DNA of 8,760 nt from Tannerella sp. (GTDB taxonomy: Bacteria; Bacteroidota; Bacteroidia; Bacteroidales; Tannerellaceae): positions 1-8,760 of the forward strand of contig JAITAY010000157.1 of NCBI GenBank assembly GCA_031283915.1, read 5' to 3'. The first letter of the stretch is position 1, and every line of letters starts with the position of its first letter. Below are positions 1-5,959 of the stretch, in pieces. The notes below the pieces were generated by a model that was given only the letters and a program-made list of their open reading frames with translations, searched no databases and was not told the DNA's origin. The translations under genes were made by a program, and so were the position numbers.

Positions 1-8
1 ATTGTGTT

Positions 9-443
9 CTATTTCGTAAGAACGATCTTTACGGCATTCAAGCCTTTTTCACCTCGTTCCAGTTCAAAAGTAACCGTGTTTCCTTCGGCAATGTTAGCCG
101 GGGCATTGCTGATGTGGAAAAAATATTTGTCCGTGCCGGAAGTATTTTTAATAAAACCATAACCTTTGTCCGAGTTAAAGTATTCCACGCGACCGCTCAA
201 TGCCGATTTTTCTTCTTCATTCTTTTTGGGGGTAGAAACGACGATATTATTCACATCCACTTCCCGTTTTTTATCGGGATCGGGCGGAGTGCCGGTAATT
301 ACGCCGTTTTCGTCCACATAAGCAATCATATCGTCAAACGAACTGCTCGCATTAGCCCTGCGCTCTTCTTTGCGTTTCTGCTTTTCTTTTCTTTTCTGCT
401 CTTTTTTCTTTTCCAGTTCTCTTTTGTTGAAGGATATAGCCAT
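9..443 (-). CDS. Cold-shock-domain RNA-binding protein with Lys/Arg-rich N-terminal tail
   Basis: This 144-residue protein probably binds single-stranded RNA as a chaperone in the cytoplasm. The C-terminal part, about residues 82-143, is a cold-shock domain. It has the RNP1 motif KGYGFI (93-98) and the RNP2 motif YFFHI (107-111), and both supply the aromatic residues that stack on bases. Residues 7-30 are almost entirely Lys, Arg, Glu and Gln and probably form a charged helix. A linker containing DDMIAYVDENGVITGTPPDP (37-56) joins the two parts. Classical CspA proteins are about 70 residues, so this is the extended type that I recall as common in Bacteroidetes. The ATG at 443 lies 36 bp after the stop of a DEAD-box helicase on the same strand, with no terminator between, so the two are probably cotranscribed. 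The domain call is firm; the RNA-unwinding partnership is inferred from context. Confidence 0.93.
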   Translation of the reverse strand: MAISFNKRELEKKKEQKRKEKQKRKEERRANASSSFDDMIAYVDENGVITGTPPDPDKKREVDVNNIVVSTPKKNEEEKSALSGRVEYFNSDKGYGFIKNTSGTDKYFFHISNAPANIAEGNTVTFELERGEKGLNAVKIVLTK

Positions 444-479
444 AGACGGGATATTATTGTATTTTATTTTTTTCGATAC

Positions 480-1601
480 TCAGGCGGAAATTGGCATTGT
501 GCTTAATTTCTTTCCGGTAAGTTTCTGAATATCTTTTACCATTGTATATTCCTCCTGCGAGCAGAAGGTAAGCGCCGTTCCGCTGTTGCCGGCACGTCCG
601 GTACGTCCGATACGGTGAACGTATGTTTCCGCCACATCGGGCAGGTCGTAGTTGATCACCATTTCCAGATTGGCAATGTCAATCCCCCTTGCGGCGATGT
701 CGGTAGCAATGATGACGCGCGTCTTGCCGGACTTGAAATTGGCGAGCGCACGCTGCCGCGCTCCCTGCGTCTTATTGCCGTGAATGGCTTCACAACCGAT
801 GCCCTGTTTGTTCAGCACCCGGGCAATCTTGTCCGCCCCGTGTTTGGTGCGCGAGAAAACCAGCACATTTTTGGCTTCTTTTTCCAGAATTTCAATAAGC
901 AACTGGCTTTTCTGCGGTTTTTCCACAAAATACAGGCATTGTTCAATCGTGTCTACGACAGACGCTACCGGAGCGACTTCTACCCTTACCGGTCTGTCCA
1001 GGATGGATTTCGACAGATTGGCGATGGCCTGCGGCATGGTTGCCGAGAAGAAAAGCGTCTGTTTCTGTTTCGGCAACAGGGGTAACACCCGCTTTATATC
1101 GTGCACAAAACCCATGTCAAGCATGCGGTCGGCTTCGTCCAGTACGAAGTGCTCTACGTGATGGAGGGTAATATATTTTTGATTAATCAGATCGAGCAGG
1201 CGTCCCGGAGTAGCAATCAGGATGTCCGTCCCGCGTTGCAGCGACTCGACCTGCGGCTTTTGATTTACGCCTCCGAATATTACCGTATGGCGCATACCGG
1301 TATGTCTGGCGTAATCGCCGAAACATTCGTCAATCTGAATGGCAAGTTCGCGCGTAGGGGTCAGAATCAATGCCCGTATCTCCCGCTTCCGGTTTTTGGA
1401 GGGCGACTGATTCAGTTGCTGGATGATGGGTATTGCAAATGCGGCGGTTTTACCCGTCCCCGTCTGCGCTATGCCCAGCAGGTCGCGTCCGCCGAGTGCC
1501 ACTGGTATTGCCTGCTCCTGAATAGGCGTAGGCTTTTTATAATTCTTACCAGCCAAAGCCTTCAATACAGGCTCTGAAATATTTAATTCTTTAAATGTCA
1601 T
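480..1601 (-). CDS. DEAD-box ATP-dependent RNA helicase, RhlE-like, short form
   Basis: This 373-residue protein is a DEAD-box helicase that remodels RNA duplexes or RNA-protein complexes using ATP. All core motifs are visible: Q motif PTPIQ (24-28), Walker A AQTGTGKT (45-52), motif Ia PTRELA (82-87), TPGR (131-134), DEAD (155-158), SAT (186-188), ARGIDI in motif V (304-309) and HRIGRTGR in motif VI (329-336). The protein ends about 37 residues after motif VI. It has none of the long basic tail seen on many RhlE, CsdA or DbpA proteins, so RNA specificity may come from a partner. The cold-shock-domain gene directly downstream is an obvious candidate. The ATG at 1601 gives the canonical MTFKELN start. 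A convincing TAnnTTTG promoter is not visible upstream on this strand; a relaxed match, CTGTTTTG, sits at about 1619-1626. The family is certain; the RhlE subgroup is probable. Confidence 0.96.
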   Translation of the reverse strand: MTFKELNISEPVLKALAGKNYKKPTPIQEQAIPVALGGRDLLGIAQTGTGKTAAFAIPIIQQLNQSPSKNRKREIRALILTPTRELAIQIDECFGDYARHTGMRHTVIFGGVNQKPQVESLQRGTDILIATPGRLLDLINQKYITLHHVEHFVLDEADRMLDMGFVHDIKRVLPLLPKQKQTLFFSATMPQAIANLSKSILDRPVRVEVAPVASVVDTIEQCLYFVEKPQKSQLLIEILEKEAKNVLVFSRTKHGADKIARVLNKQGIGCEAIHGNKTQGARQRALANFKSGKTRVIIATDIAARGIDIANLEMVINYDLPDVAETYVHRIGRTGRAGNSGTALTFCSQEEYTMVKDIQKLTGKKLSTMPISA

Positions 1602-1639
1602 AAATGCTTTACTGCTTCCAAAACAGTTCTTTTTGATTT

Positions 1640-1858
1640 TTAGTTCGTAATAGAAATAGAGGAGAAGGTCGGGTAAAATGTCTGGGCAGAAATCCCGGCG
1701 AGGCTATAAAGCAAGCCTGCTCTGGCACAGGAAATAACACCTGTTTCCCCTTCGTTGGCGACAGCCGATGCAAGCCCCGAAAGAGAGAAACCTATGCCCA
1801 TTCCGTCTTGTATAATGAGCCGTTTAACTTCTTTGTTTCCGATAAAAAACGATTTCAT
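1640..1858 (-). pseudogene. Truncated remnant of a nitronate monooxygenase-type flavoprotein
   Basis: The 72 codons begin with MKSFFIGNKEVKRLIIQDGM and run through SLSGLASAVANEGETGVIS. This closely follows the N-terminus of NAD(P)H-dependent flavin oxidoreductases of the 2-nitropropane dioxygenase/nitronate monooxygenase family, where the usual pattern is IIQGGMGVG then SLSGLASAVANEGGVGVIS. Homology appears to end near residue 51 (GLLYS). The remaining 20 or so codons do not resemble the family, and the rest of the usual 320-370 residues is missing. The conserved GG before MG is changed to DG. The ATG at 1858 looks like the original start. The fragment ends 38 bp before the start of the downstream DEAD-box helicase on the same strand, so a deletion probably placed that helicase next to the remnant. 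A functional short peptide cannot be excluded but is unlikely. Confidence 0.72.
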
Positions 1859-1874
1859 AAATTTATTCGCAAAA

Positions 1875-2054
1875 ATGTGTCACGACAATTTGTGTTACAC
1901 TCTTTCGCAACTGATTAATACATTAAACAAAAAAGTTGATTTTGATGTCGATTTTGACGATGAGAAGATCCGCAAAACAGAAGCGGAGCAAAACATAGCT
2001 AAGAAAGATTTCAATATAAACCTTGATTGTTTACGCCGCAAAGATAAGAATTAA
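1875..2054 (+). CDS. Doubtful 59-residue acidic ORF, no recognised family
   Basis: An ATG at 1875 opens 59 codons. The middle of the peptide is strongly charged, with DFDVDFDDEKIRKTEAEQN around residues 22-40. That composition looks more like protein than random AT-rich sequence. I do not recognise a family. No TAnnTTTG element or ribosome site is evident upstream, the N-terminal part (MCHDNLCYTL) is unconvincing, and a leftward promoter match overlaps its 3' end. It could be the tail of a decayed gene beside the flavoprotein remnant. Being a real gene is the less likely reading. Confidence 0.18.
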   Translation: MCHDNLCYTLSQLINTLNKKVDFDVDFDDEKIRKTEAEQNIAKKDFNINLDCLRRKDKN

Positions 2055-2072
2055 TTTTGACTGTTTGTCAAA
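2039..2072 (-). promoter_or_regulatory. Leftward Bacteroidetes-type promoter
   Basis: Read on the minus strand, TTTG (2072-2069) is followed after 22 bp by TATCTTTG (2046-2039). These match the Bacteroidetes -33 (TTTG) and -7 (TAnnTTTG) elements. Transcription would start near 2032 and run left toward the flavoprotein remnant at 1858 and the helicase operon at 1601. The leader ahead of the remnant would be about 175 nt with no convincing gene in it. It may be a relic of the lost gene that now supplies the helicase operon. Confidence 0.5.
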
Positions 2073-2081
2073 TTCTTCCTG

Positions 2082-2180
2082 CTATTTTTTTAAAGAACGA
2101 TTTACACCGCCTGCCGCCGTTCCTGCTACAAACAAACTTCCCAAAATCAATCTGAATCCGTCGTGCCGTTTTTGTGCCAT
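2082..2180 (-). CDS. Possible 32-residue small protein with a hydrophobic core
   Basis: On the minus strand an ATG at 2180, immediately preceded by GGAGGA, opens 32 codons that begin MAQKRHDGFRLILGSLFVAG. The peptide has basic ends and a hydrophobic stretch at about residues 10-24, which would suit a small membrane-associated peptide. The Shine-Dalgarno-like sequence is unusually strong for this phylum but touches the start codon, so its spacing is poor. No upstream TAnnTTTG element is visible on this strand. I recognise no family and call it only a candidate. Confidence 0.2.
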   Translation of the reverse strand: MAQKRHDGFRLILGSLFVAGTAAGGVNRSLKK

Positions 2181-2222
2181 TCCTCCGGGAATATCCCGGC
2201 TGGTGTACTTCAGTAAATTCCG

Positions 2223-2230
2223 TATCTTTG
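2223..2230 (+). promoter_or_regulatory. Promoter -7 element for the aminopeptidase P gene
   Basis: TATCTTTG fits the Bacteroidetes -7 consensus TAnnTTTG and ends 25 bp before the pepP ATG at 2256. That leaves a leader of about 20 nt. The -33 element is poor: only CTGGTG near 2200-2205 is close. A perfect 6-bp inverted repeat, CCGGGA-ATA-TCCCGG, lies just upstream at 2185-2199, where it could act as an operator. Confidence 0.6.
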
Positions 2231-2255
2231 CTCACTCAAGTAAAAACATACGGTT

Positions 2256-3635
2256 ATGTTCAAGAAAGAAACTTACACAGCACGACGCGCAGCCTTGAAA
2301 AAGGCCGTCGGAAGCGGACTGTTACTTTTTCTCGGAAACGACGAAAGCAGTTGTAATTATGCGGATAATACGTATCCGTTCCGGCAGGATTCCACGTTCC
2401 TGTACTTTTTCGGGTTACCGGTTGCCGGTCTGTCGGCCGTGATAGACCTGGACGAAGACAGGGAAATCATTTTCGGCAATGAACTGACTCTGGACGCGAT
2501 TGTTTGGACGGGCGCTCAGCCGGCATTGCGCGAAAGGTGTGAAGCGGCCGGCATACGGCTCGTGAAACCGTCCGGGGAACTGGGGACGTACCTGCGGAAC
2601 GCTGTCCGGAAGGGCCAGCCGGTTCATTATTTGCCGCCTTACCGGCCGGAACATCAAATCAAGCTGTGGAGGCTGCTCGAGGTGTTGCCGGGGAGTGAAA
2701 CCCCTTCGACGCCCTTTGTCAGGGGCGTTGTCAATCTGAGGAACTACAAGACGGAGGAGGAAGTGGCCGAAATCGAAAAGGCGTGCCTTGTGACGGCAGA
2801 CATGCATATGGCCATGATCCGGATGGTGCGGCCGGGCATCCGTGAATGTGAAGTGGCGGCAGCGGTTGAGGCGGTGGCCACTGCACACAACTGCCGGCTG
2901 TCGTTCCCGACCATTGCGACGGTCAACGGGCAGACTTTGCACAATCATGAGCATGGAAATACGGTGAAGAGCGGCGATTTGTTCCTGCTCGACGCCGGCG
3001 CCGAAACGGAAACGGGATACGCCGGCGACCTGTCGACGACCGTCCCGGCAGACCCGGTCTTTACGGCACGCCAGCGCGATATGCACGACATACAGATAGC
3101 CTGTTATGAAGCGGCGGTTGCGTCGTTGCGGCCGGGCATCCGTTTCGAAGATGTCTATGACATTTCTGCGAAAATCATCGTCGAAGGATTGAAAAGTCTC
3201 GGGCTGATGCGCGGTGATGCGGCGGAAGCAGTGGAAGCCGGCGCACATGCACTCTTTTATCCCCACGGACTGGGTCACATGATGGGACTGGATGTGCATG
3301 ACATGGAGAATCTCGGCGAGATATACGTCGGGTATGACGGACAGCCCAAAAGCAGGCAGTTCGGACGCAGGTCTCTGCGTCTGGCGCGCAAGCTGGAACC
3401 GGGCTTTGTACATACCGTCGAACCGGGCATTTACTTTATCCCCGAACTGATAGACCGGTGGTACGCCGAAAAGAACTTCGCCGCCTTCATCAACTATGAC
3501 CGGGTGATGACATACCGGGATTTCGGCGGAATCCGCAATGAAGACGACTACCTGATTACGGCTACCGGCGCACGCCTGCTGGGGAAGAAACTGTCCCGAA
3601 AGGCGGAAGACCTGGAAAGGATGAGGACACGTTAA
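2256..3635 (+). CDS. pepP: Xaa-Pro aminopeptidase (aminopeptidase P, peptidase family M24B)
   Basis: This 459-residue enzyme removes N-terminal residues that precede proline and uses a two-metal centre. The N-terminal part (about 1-140) matches the aminopeptidase P N-terminal domain, and the C-terminal part (about 165-445) is the pita-bread catalytic fold. By comparison with E. coli PepP, the metal ligands are D246 (LLDAG), D258 (GDLSTT), H341 (HGLGH), E389 (VEPGIYF) and E429 (IRNED). The supporting histidines are H229 and H348. All key residues are present, so the enzyme should be active. There is no signal peptide, which implies a cytoplasmic role in peptide and proline recycling. The ATG at 2256 lies downstream of a good -7 element. 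An ECF-type sigma factor gene starts 13 bp after the stop, which suggests cotranscription. Confidence 0.97.
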   Translation: MFKKETYTARRAALKKAVGSGLLLFLGNDESSCNYADNTYPFRQDSTFLYFFGLPVAGLSAVIDLDEDREIIFGNELTLDAIVWTGAQPALRERCEAAGIRLVKPSGELGTYLRNAVRKGQPVHYLPPYRPEHQIKLWRLLEVLPGSETPSTPFVRGVVNLRNYKTEEEVAEIEKACLVTADMHMAMIRMVRPGIRECEVAAAVEAVATAHNCRLSFPTIATVNGQTLHNHEHGNTVKSGDLFLLDAGAETETGYAGDLSTTVPADPVFTARQRDMHDIQIACYEAAVASLRPGIRFEDVYDISAKIIVEGLKSLGLMRGDAAEAVEAGAHALFYPHGLGHMMGLDVHDMENLGEIYVGYDGQPKSRQFGRRSLRLARKLEPGFVHTVEPGIYFIPELIDRWYAEKNFAAFINYDRVMTYRDFGGIRNEDDYLITATGARLLGKKLSRKAEDLERMRTR

Positions 3636-3648
3636 AAACAGGCACCGG

Positions 3649-4227
3649 TTGAAATTCTTGCGCACCATATCAGTCGTCGAAACGGACGAGGAACTGCTGC
3701 AACGCTATAAGGACACAGGCCATGCGGACAGTTTCGGTCTGCTGTATGACCGGTATGTCATGCTGGTGTACGGGCTTTGCCTGAAATACCTGCGGGACGA
3801 AACGGAAGCGGAGGATGCGGTCATGCAACTGTTCGAAGCTTTGATGACCAAAGTTCTGCAGCATGAGATACGGGTCTTTCGCACGTGGCTCTACTCCGTG
3901 GCGCGGAACCATTGCCTGCAACTGTTGCGCAGCCGGGAACGCATCCCGTCCATCGAATACCATTCCCGTGTTATGGAATCAAATGAAATTTTGCATCTGC
4001 TGGATGAAGCGGAAGAAGAAGACGAACGGATGCCGGCCTTGCGGAACTGCATGGAAAAGTTGCCTGAAAACCAGCGCGTGTCGATTCTCCGTTTCTTTGT
4101 GGAAGAAATGTCGTATGCCGACATTGCGGAGGCGACCGGTTATCCGTTGAAAAGTATAAAAAGCTATATCCAGAACGGAAAACGGAATCTGAAGATTTGT
4201 ATCGAACAAACCATGGCAAGGGAATGA
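3649..4227 (+). CDS. ECF-subfamily RNA polymerase sigma factor, TTG start
   Basis: This protein of about 192 residues resembles an extracytoplasmic-function sigma factor, which directs RNA polymerase to a small regulon. Region 2 covers about residues 26-95 and includes the -10-binding segment around EAEDAVMQLFEAL (53-65) and FRTWLYSVARNHCLQLLR (77-94). Region 4 covers about 130-185 and contains the helix-turn-helix EMSYADIAEATGYPLKSIKS (153-172). A Glu-rich linker lies between (115-126). No in-frame ATG occurs between an upstream stop at 3622 and codon 37, which lies inside region 2. The start is therefore non-ATG; TTG at 3649 is chosen and TTG at 3658 is also possible. The gene begins 13 bp after pepP. 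Its TGA overlaps the ATG of the next gene (ATGA), a hallmark of translational coupling to an anti-sigma factor. Confidence 0.92.
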   Translation: MKFLRTISVVETDEELLQRYKDTGHADSFGLLYDRYVMLVYGLCLKYLRDETEAEDAVMQLFEALMTKVLQHEIRVFRTWLYSVARNHCLQLLRSRERIPSIEYHSRVMESNEILHLLDEAEEEDERMPALRNCMEKLPENQRVSILRFFVEEMSYADIAEATGYPLKSIKSYIQNGKRNLKICIEQTMARE

Positions 4228-4985
4228 ATCAGTTATTAAAGTACATTCAGGGAGAGCGAAAAGGGAAGGAAGCGCATCGCCTTGAGCGGGAGGCGATGCA
4301 AGACCCGTTTCTGGCGGAAGCGCTGGAGGGCTTTGAGGCGGTCGACAGCTTTCATGCGGAACGTATCATGTCGGTACGCAAGCGTCTGTCGTCGCGGACG
4401 CGTCGCACGTATTTGAGAACAGGACGCATAGCCGCCGCGGCCAGTCTGTTGCTGTGCATACTCGCCGGCAGTTATTTCCTGCTTAACCGCCCGCTGTCCG
4501 ACAGATTCATCGCACAAAGTAACCATCCAGCGGAAACAGCAGTGGAGGAAATCGTATCCGAAAGGACGGCGGATATGCTGTATCCGGAAGACACTCCCGT
4601 CTGTGAGGCGGCCTCTCTTCCGGATACGGCTGTTGAGGAGAAGAGAATGCTGAAGATGATGAAAAAGGCAACTGTTAATCACGTACCGGAGGTGTCGACT
4701 GAAAAAAAACCATCCCTTCCAGCGCCGGAACCGCAAATCGGCATGAAAGCGTATCGGGAATACCTGACGAGGGAGATGATACGCCCGTCGGAAGAGACAT
4801 GCGCCAGGATGAAAGGGACGGTGGAAATACAGTTCAGGATTGATGCTCAGGGCAAGCCTTATGACTTTACCGTCAAACGCAGTCTGTGCACGGAGGCCGA
4901 CCGCGAAGCCATCCGCCTGATTGAACGGGGCAGTCGCTGGAAGGGCGATCCTTCGCAACCAGTAACGGTGGAAGTGACCTTTTAG
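4224..4985 (+). CDS. Single-pass membrane anti-sigma-like protein with C-terminal TonB-like domain
   Basis: The protein has 253 residues from the ATG at 4224, which overlaps the sigma factor stop. An in-frame TTG nine codons upstream lies inside the sigma gene and is not preferred. The cytoplasmic N-terminus (1-66) begins MNQLLKYIQGERKGKEAHRL and contains EAMQDPFLAEALEGFEAVD, a segment I recall from Bacteroidetes proteins encoded beside ECF sigma factors. One transmembrane helix spans about 69-87. A low-complexity periplasmic linker (88-170) contains several Pro, Glu and Ala residues. The C-terminal 80 or so residues, with GTVEIQFRIDAQGKP and a VTVEVTF end, fit a TonB C-terminal fold. The likely role is to hold the sigma factor at the inner membrane and release it on an envelope signal. 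Energising an outer-membrane transporter is an alternative. No carboxypeptidase-regulatory-like domain is present between the two ends. The two-part architecture is visible; the function is inferred. Confidence 0.82.
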   Translation: MNQLLKYIQGERKGKEAHRLEREAMQDPFLAEALEGFEAVDSFHAERIMSVRKRLSSRTRRTYLRTGRIAAAASLLLCILAGSYFLLNRPLSDRFIAQSNHPAETAVEEIVSERTADMLYPEDTPVCEAASLPDTAVEEKRMLKMMKKATVNHVPEVSTEKKPSLPAPEPQIGMKAYREYLTREMIRPSEETCARMKGTVEIQFRIDAQGKPYDFTVKRSLCTEADREAIRLIERGSRWKGDPSQPVTVEVTF

Positions 4986-5156
4986 AAGCAGAGGCATGTA
5001 TGCCAAACTGACAGGTTCCCGATTCGCCTGTCCGGCTTCCGTCCCCGCTCCATTGCACTTTGCTCGGGACAAGTATTCGCCATGTATCGAATTACTATTA
5101 CTCTCCTGTAACGGTATATGGGTAGGATATTCTTTCAAAATACTTAAAAATAGGGA
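4986..5156. other. Intergenic gap with short inverted repeats, no gene seen
   Basis: This gap lies between the anti-sigma-like gene and the flavodoxin promoter. It holds GGCAT-GT-ATGCC at 4993-5004, then GACAGG and CCTGTC arms at 5010-5015 and 5027-5032 with an 11-nt loop. The second hairpin could terminate the sigma operon, but no T-run follows it, so intrinsic termination is doubtful. I see no convincing small gene here. Confidence 0.4.
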
Positions 5157-5187
5157 TTGTCGGGTGCAAAAGCCCGCCGTACCTTTG
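5157..5187 (+). promoter_or_regulatory. Bacteroidetes-type promoter of the flavodoxin gene
   Basis: TTG at 5157-5159 is followed after 20 bp by TACCTTTG at 5180-5187, matching the -33 and -7 elements of the phylum. Transcription should begin near 5194, giving a leader of about 20 nt that is AT-rich and lacks a Shine-Dalgarno sequence. The promoter separates flavodoxin from the sigma operon. I saw no metal-box-like operator around it. Confidence 0.7.
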
Positions 5188-5213
5188 TTCCGCAATTACT
5201 AAAAACTTTTTAT

Positions 5214-5720
5214 ATGAGCAAAATCGGAATTTTTTACGGCACCTCGGGAGGCAATACGAAAGAAATAGCAAAACGTATTGCCGCCAAACTGAATGTGAAC
5301 AGTGATGACATGTATGATGTGGCATCGGCAAAGGCGTCTGATCTGGCGTCGTATGACGTATTGCTGTTCGGCAGCTCCACCTGGGGAGTGGGCGACCTGC
5401 AGGACGATTGGGAAGGATTCATCAGCGTGGTTGGCTCTGCAGATTTGTCCGGCAAAAAGGTTGGGCTGTTCGGCTGCGGCGATTCGTCGTCCTATCCCGA
5501 CACCTTTTGCGACGCCATGGGAAAAATCTATCAGGCAGTGAAGGACAAGGCTGCGGTGATCGGTTATACCGGCACGGCAGGCTATTCGTTTGACGCATCC
5601 GAATCTGTCGTCGACGGTCAATTTGTCGGACTGGTTATTGACGAAGACAACGAAAGCAGCCTTTCGGACGAACGTATTGATGCGTGGGTGACGCAACTGG
5701 AGAAGGATTTGGCGTCATGA
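5214..5720 (+). CDS. fldA: Long-chain flavodoxin
   Basis: This 168-residue FMN protein is a soluble one-electron carrier that can replace ferredoxin. The phosphate-binding loop is GTSGGNT (9-15). The first flavin-stacking loop is SSTWGVGDLQDDW (54-66), with W57 against the isoalloxazine ring. The second is GCGDSSSYPDTFCDAMG (87-103), with Y94. About 20 extra residues at 118-140 (TGTAGYSFDASESVVDGQFV) mark it as long-chain. It is acidic, as expected. The ATG at 5214 gives the canonical MSKIGIFYGT start and sits 26 bp after the -7 element, so the longer in-frame extension back to 5157 is rejected because it would start inside the promoter. Downstream, a large hairpin with a T-run probably ends the transcript, so the gene is likely monocistronic. 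The partner enzyme is not in the window; in anaerobes of this group pyruvate:flavodoxin oxidoreductase is a likely one (inference). Confidence 0.97.
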   Translation: MSKIGIFYGTSGGNTKEIAKRIAAKLNVNSDDMYDVASAKASDLASYDVLLFGSSTWGVGDLQDDWEGFISVVGSADLSGKKVGLFGCGDSSSYPDTFCDAMGKIYQAVKDKAAVIGYTGTAGYSFDASESVVDGQFVGLVIDEDNESSLSDERIDAWVTQLEKDLAS

Positions 5721-5749
5721 GGATATTCAAATCCCCCTGAAATCATTAA

Positions 5750-5814
5750 AACACGGAGGTTCAGAGGACACGAAGGTTTTTCCCTCTGTGTTCTCAGTGT
5801 CTCCGTGGTTTTTT
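5750..5814 (+). terminator. Large imperfect hairpin with T-run, probable flavodoxin terminator and dispersed repeat
   Basis: The left arm (about 5751-5776, starting ACACGGAGG) pairs with the right arm (about 5783-5808, ending GTCTCCGTGG) around a TTTTTC loop. By hand alignment about 19 of 26 positions are Watson-Crick pairs and three or four more are G-U. Six T residues follow at 5809-5814, so it should act as an intrinsic terminator for flavodoxin, which stops 30 bp upstream. The arm sequence, CCACGGAGACACTGAGAACA when read leftward from 5808, resembles a short intergenic repeat that I recall from many unrelated bacterial genomes. That makes it a probable mobile or dispersed palindromic element. 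Confidence 0.7.
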
Positions 5815-5874
5815 CCTCTCGCCGGAACATATAAGCTTTGGCGGGCAAACCTCTCTGTTTTTCTAAAAAACAAC

Positions 5875-5882
5875 TACCTTTG
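5875..5882 (+). promoter_or_regulatory. Promoter -7 element for the small membrane protein
   Basis: TACCTTTG matches TAnnTTTG and is identical to the flavodoxin -7 element. The -33 region is weak, with TCTG at 5854-5857 the nearest candidate. The start of transcription would be near 5889, which puts the first ATG (5891) almost at the 5' end of the mRNA and the membrane-protein ATG (5919) about 30 nt in. Confidence 0.55.
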
Positions 5883-5890
5883 CACGGTAA

Positions 5891-5959
5891 ATGAACGATG
5901 ACAATTTGAAGCTCCCGGATGAGACAGACGCAAAAACCGAAGAAAGCATTTTTATATAG
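5891..5959 (+). CDS. Possible 22-codon leader ORF overlapping the membrane protein start
   Basis: The first ATG after the predicted transcription start opens 22 codons beginning MNDDNLKLPDETDAKTEESI and ends at TAG 5957-5959. It overlaps the first 14 codons of the membrane protein in a different frame. The peptide is acidic and looks protein-like. It may be a near-leaderless upstream ORF that tunes translation of the downstream gene, or the true N-terminus of that gene separated by a frameshift. I recognise no family. Chance is also possible at this length. Confidence 0.25.
   Translation: MNDDNLKLPDETDAKTEESIFI

Noticed and set aside
361..425. Pyrimidine-rich tract on the plus strand, considered as a regulatory or triplex element
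   Set aside because: It is explained by the Lys/Arg/Glu codons of the cold-shock protein's N-terminal tail on the other strand.
2415..3668. Long leftward open frame of 417 codons antisense to pepP
   Set aside because: It lies wholly opposite a clear aminopeptidase P gene with all catalytic residues. Its translation is His/Arg/Gln-rich with no family match, which is typical of the complement of a GC-rich gene.
5010..5032. GACAGG/CCTGTC hairpin as an intrinsic terminator of the sigma operon
   Set aside because: The stem is only 6 bp with an 11-nt loop and no T-run follows, so termination cannot be claimed.
4236..5195. Leftward open frame of 319 codons opposite the anti-sigma-like gene
   Set aside because: Its composition is that of an antisense shadow, it has no motif, and it runs through the flavodoxin promoter.
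5157..5213. N-terminal extension of flavodoxin by 19 codons
   Set aside because: The extension begins inside the promoter elements, and flavodoxin homology starts exactly at the ATG at 5214.
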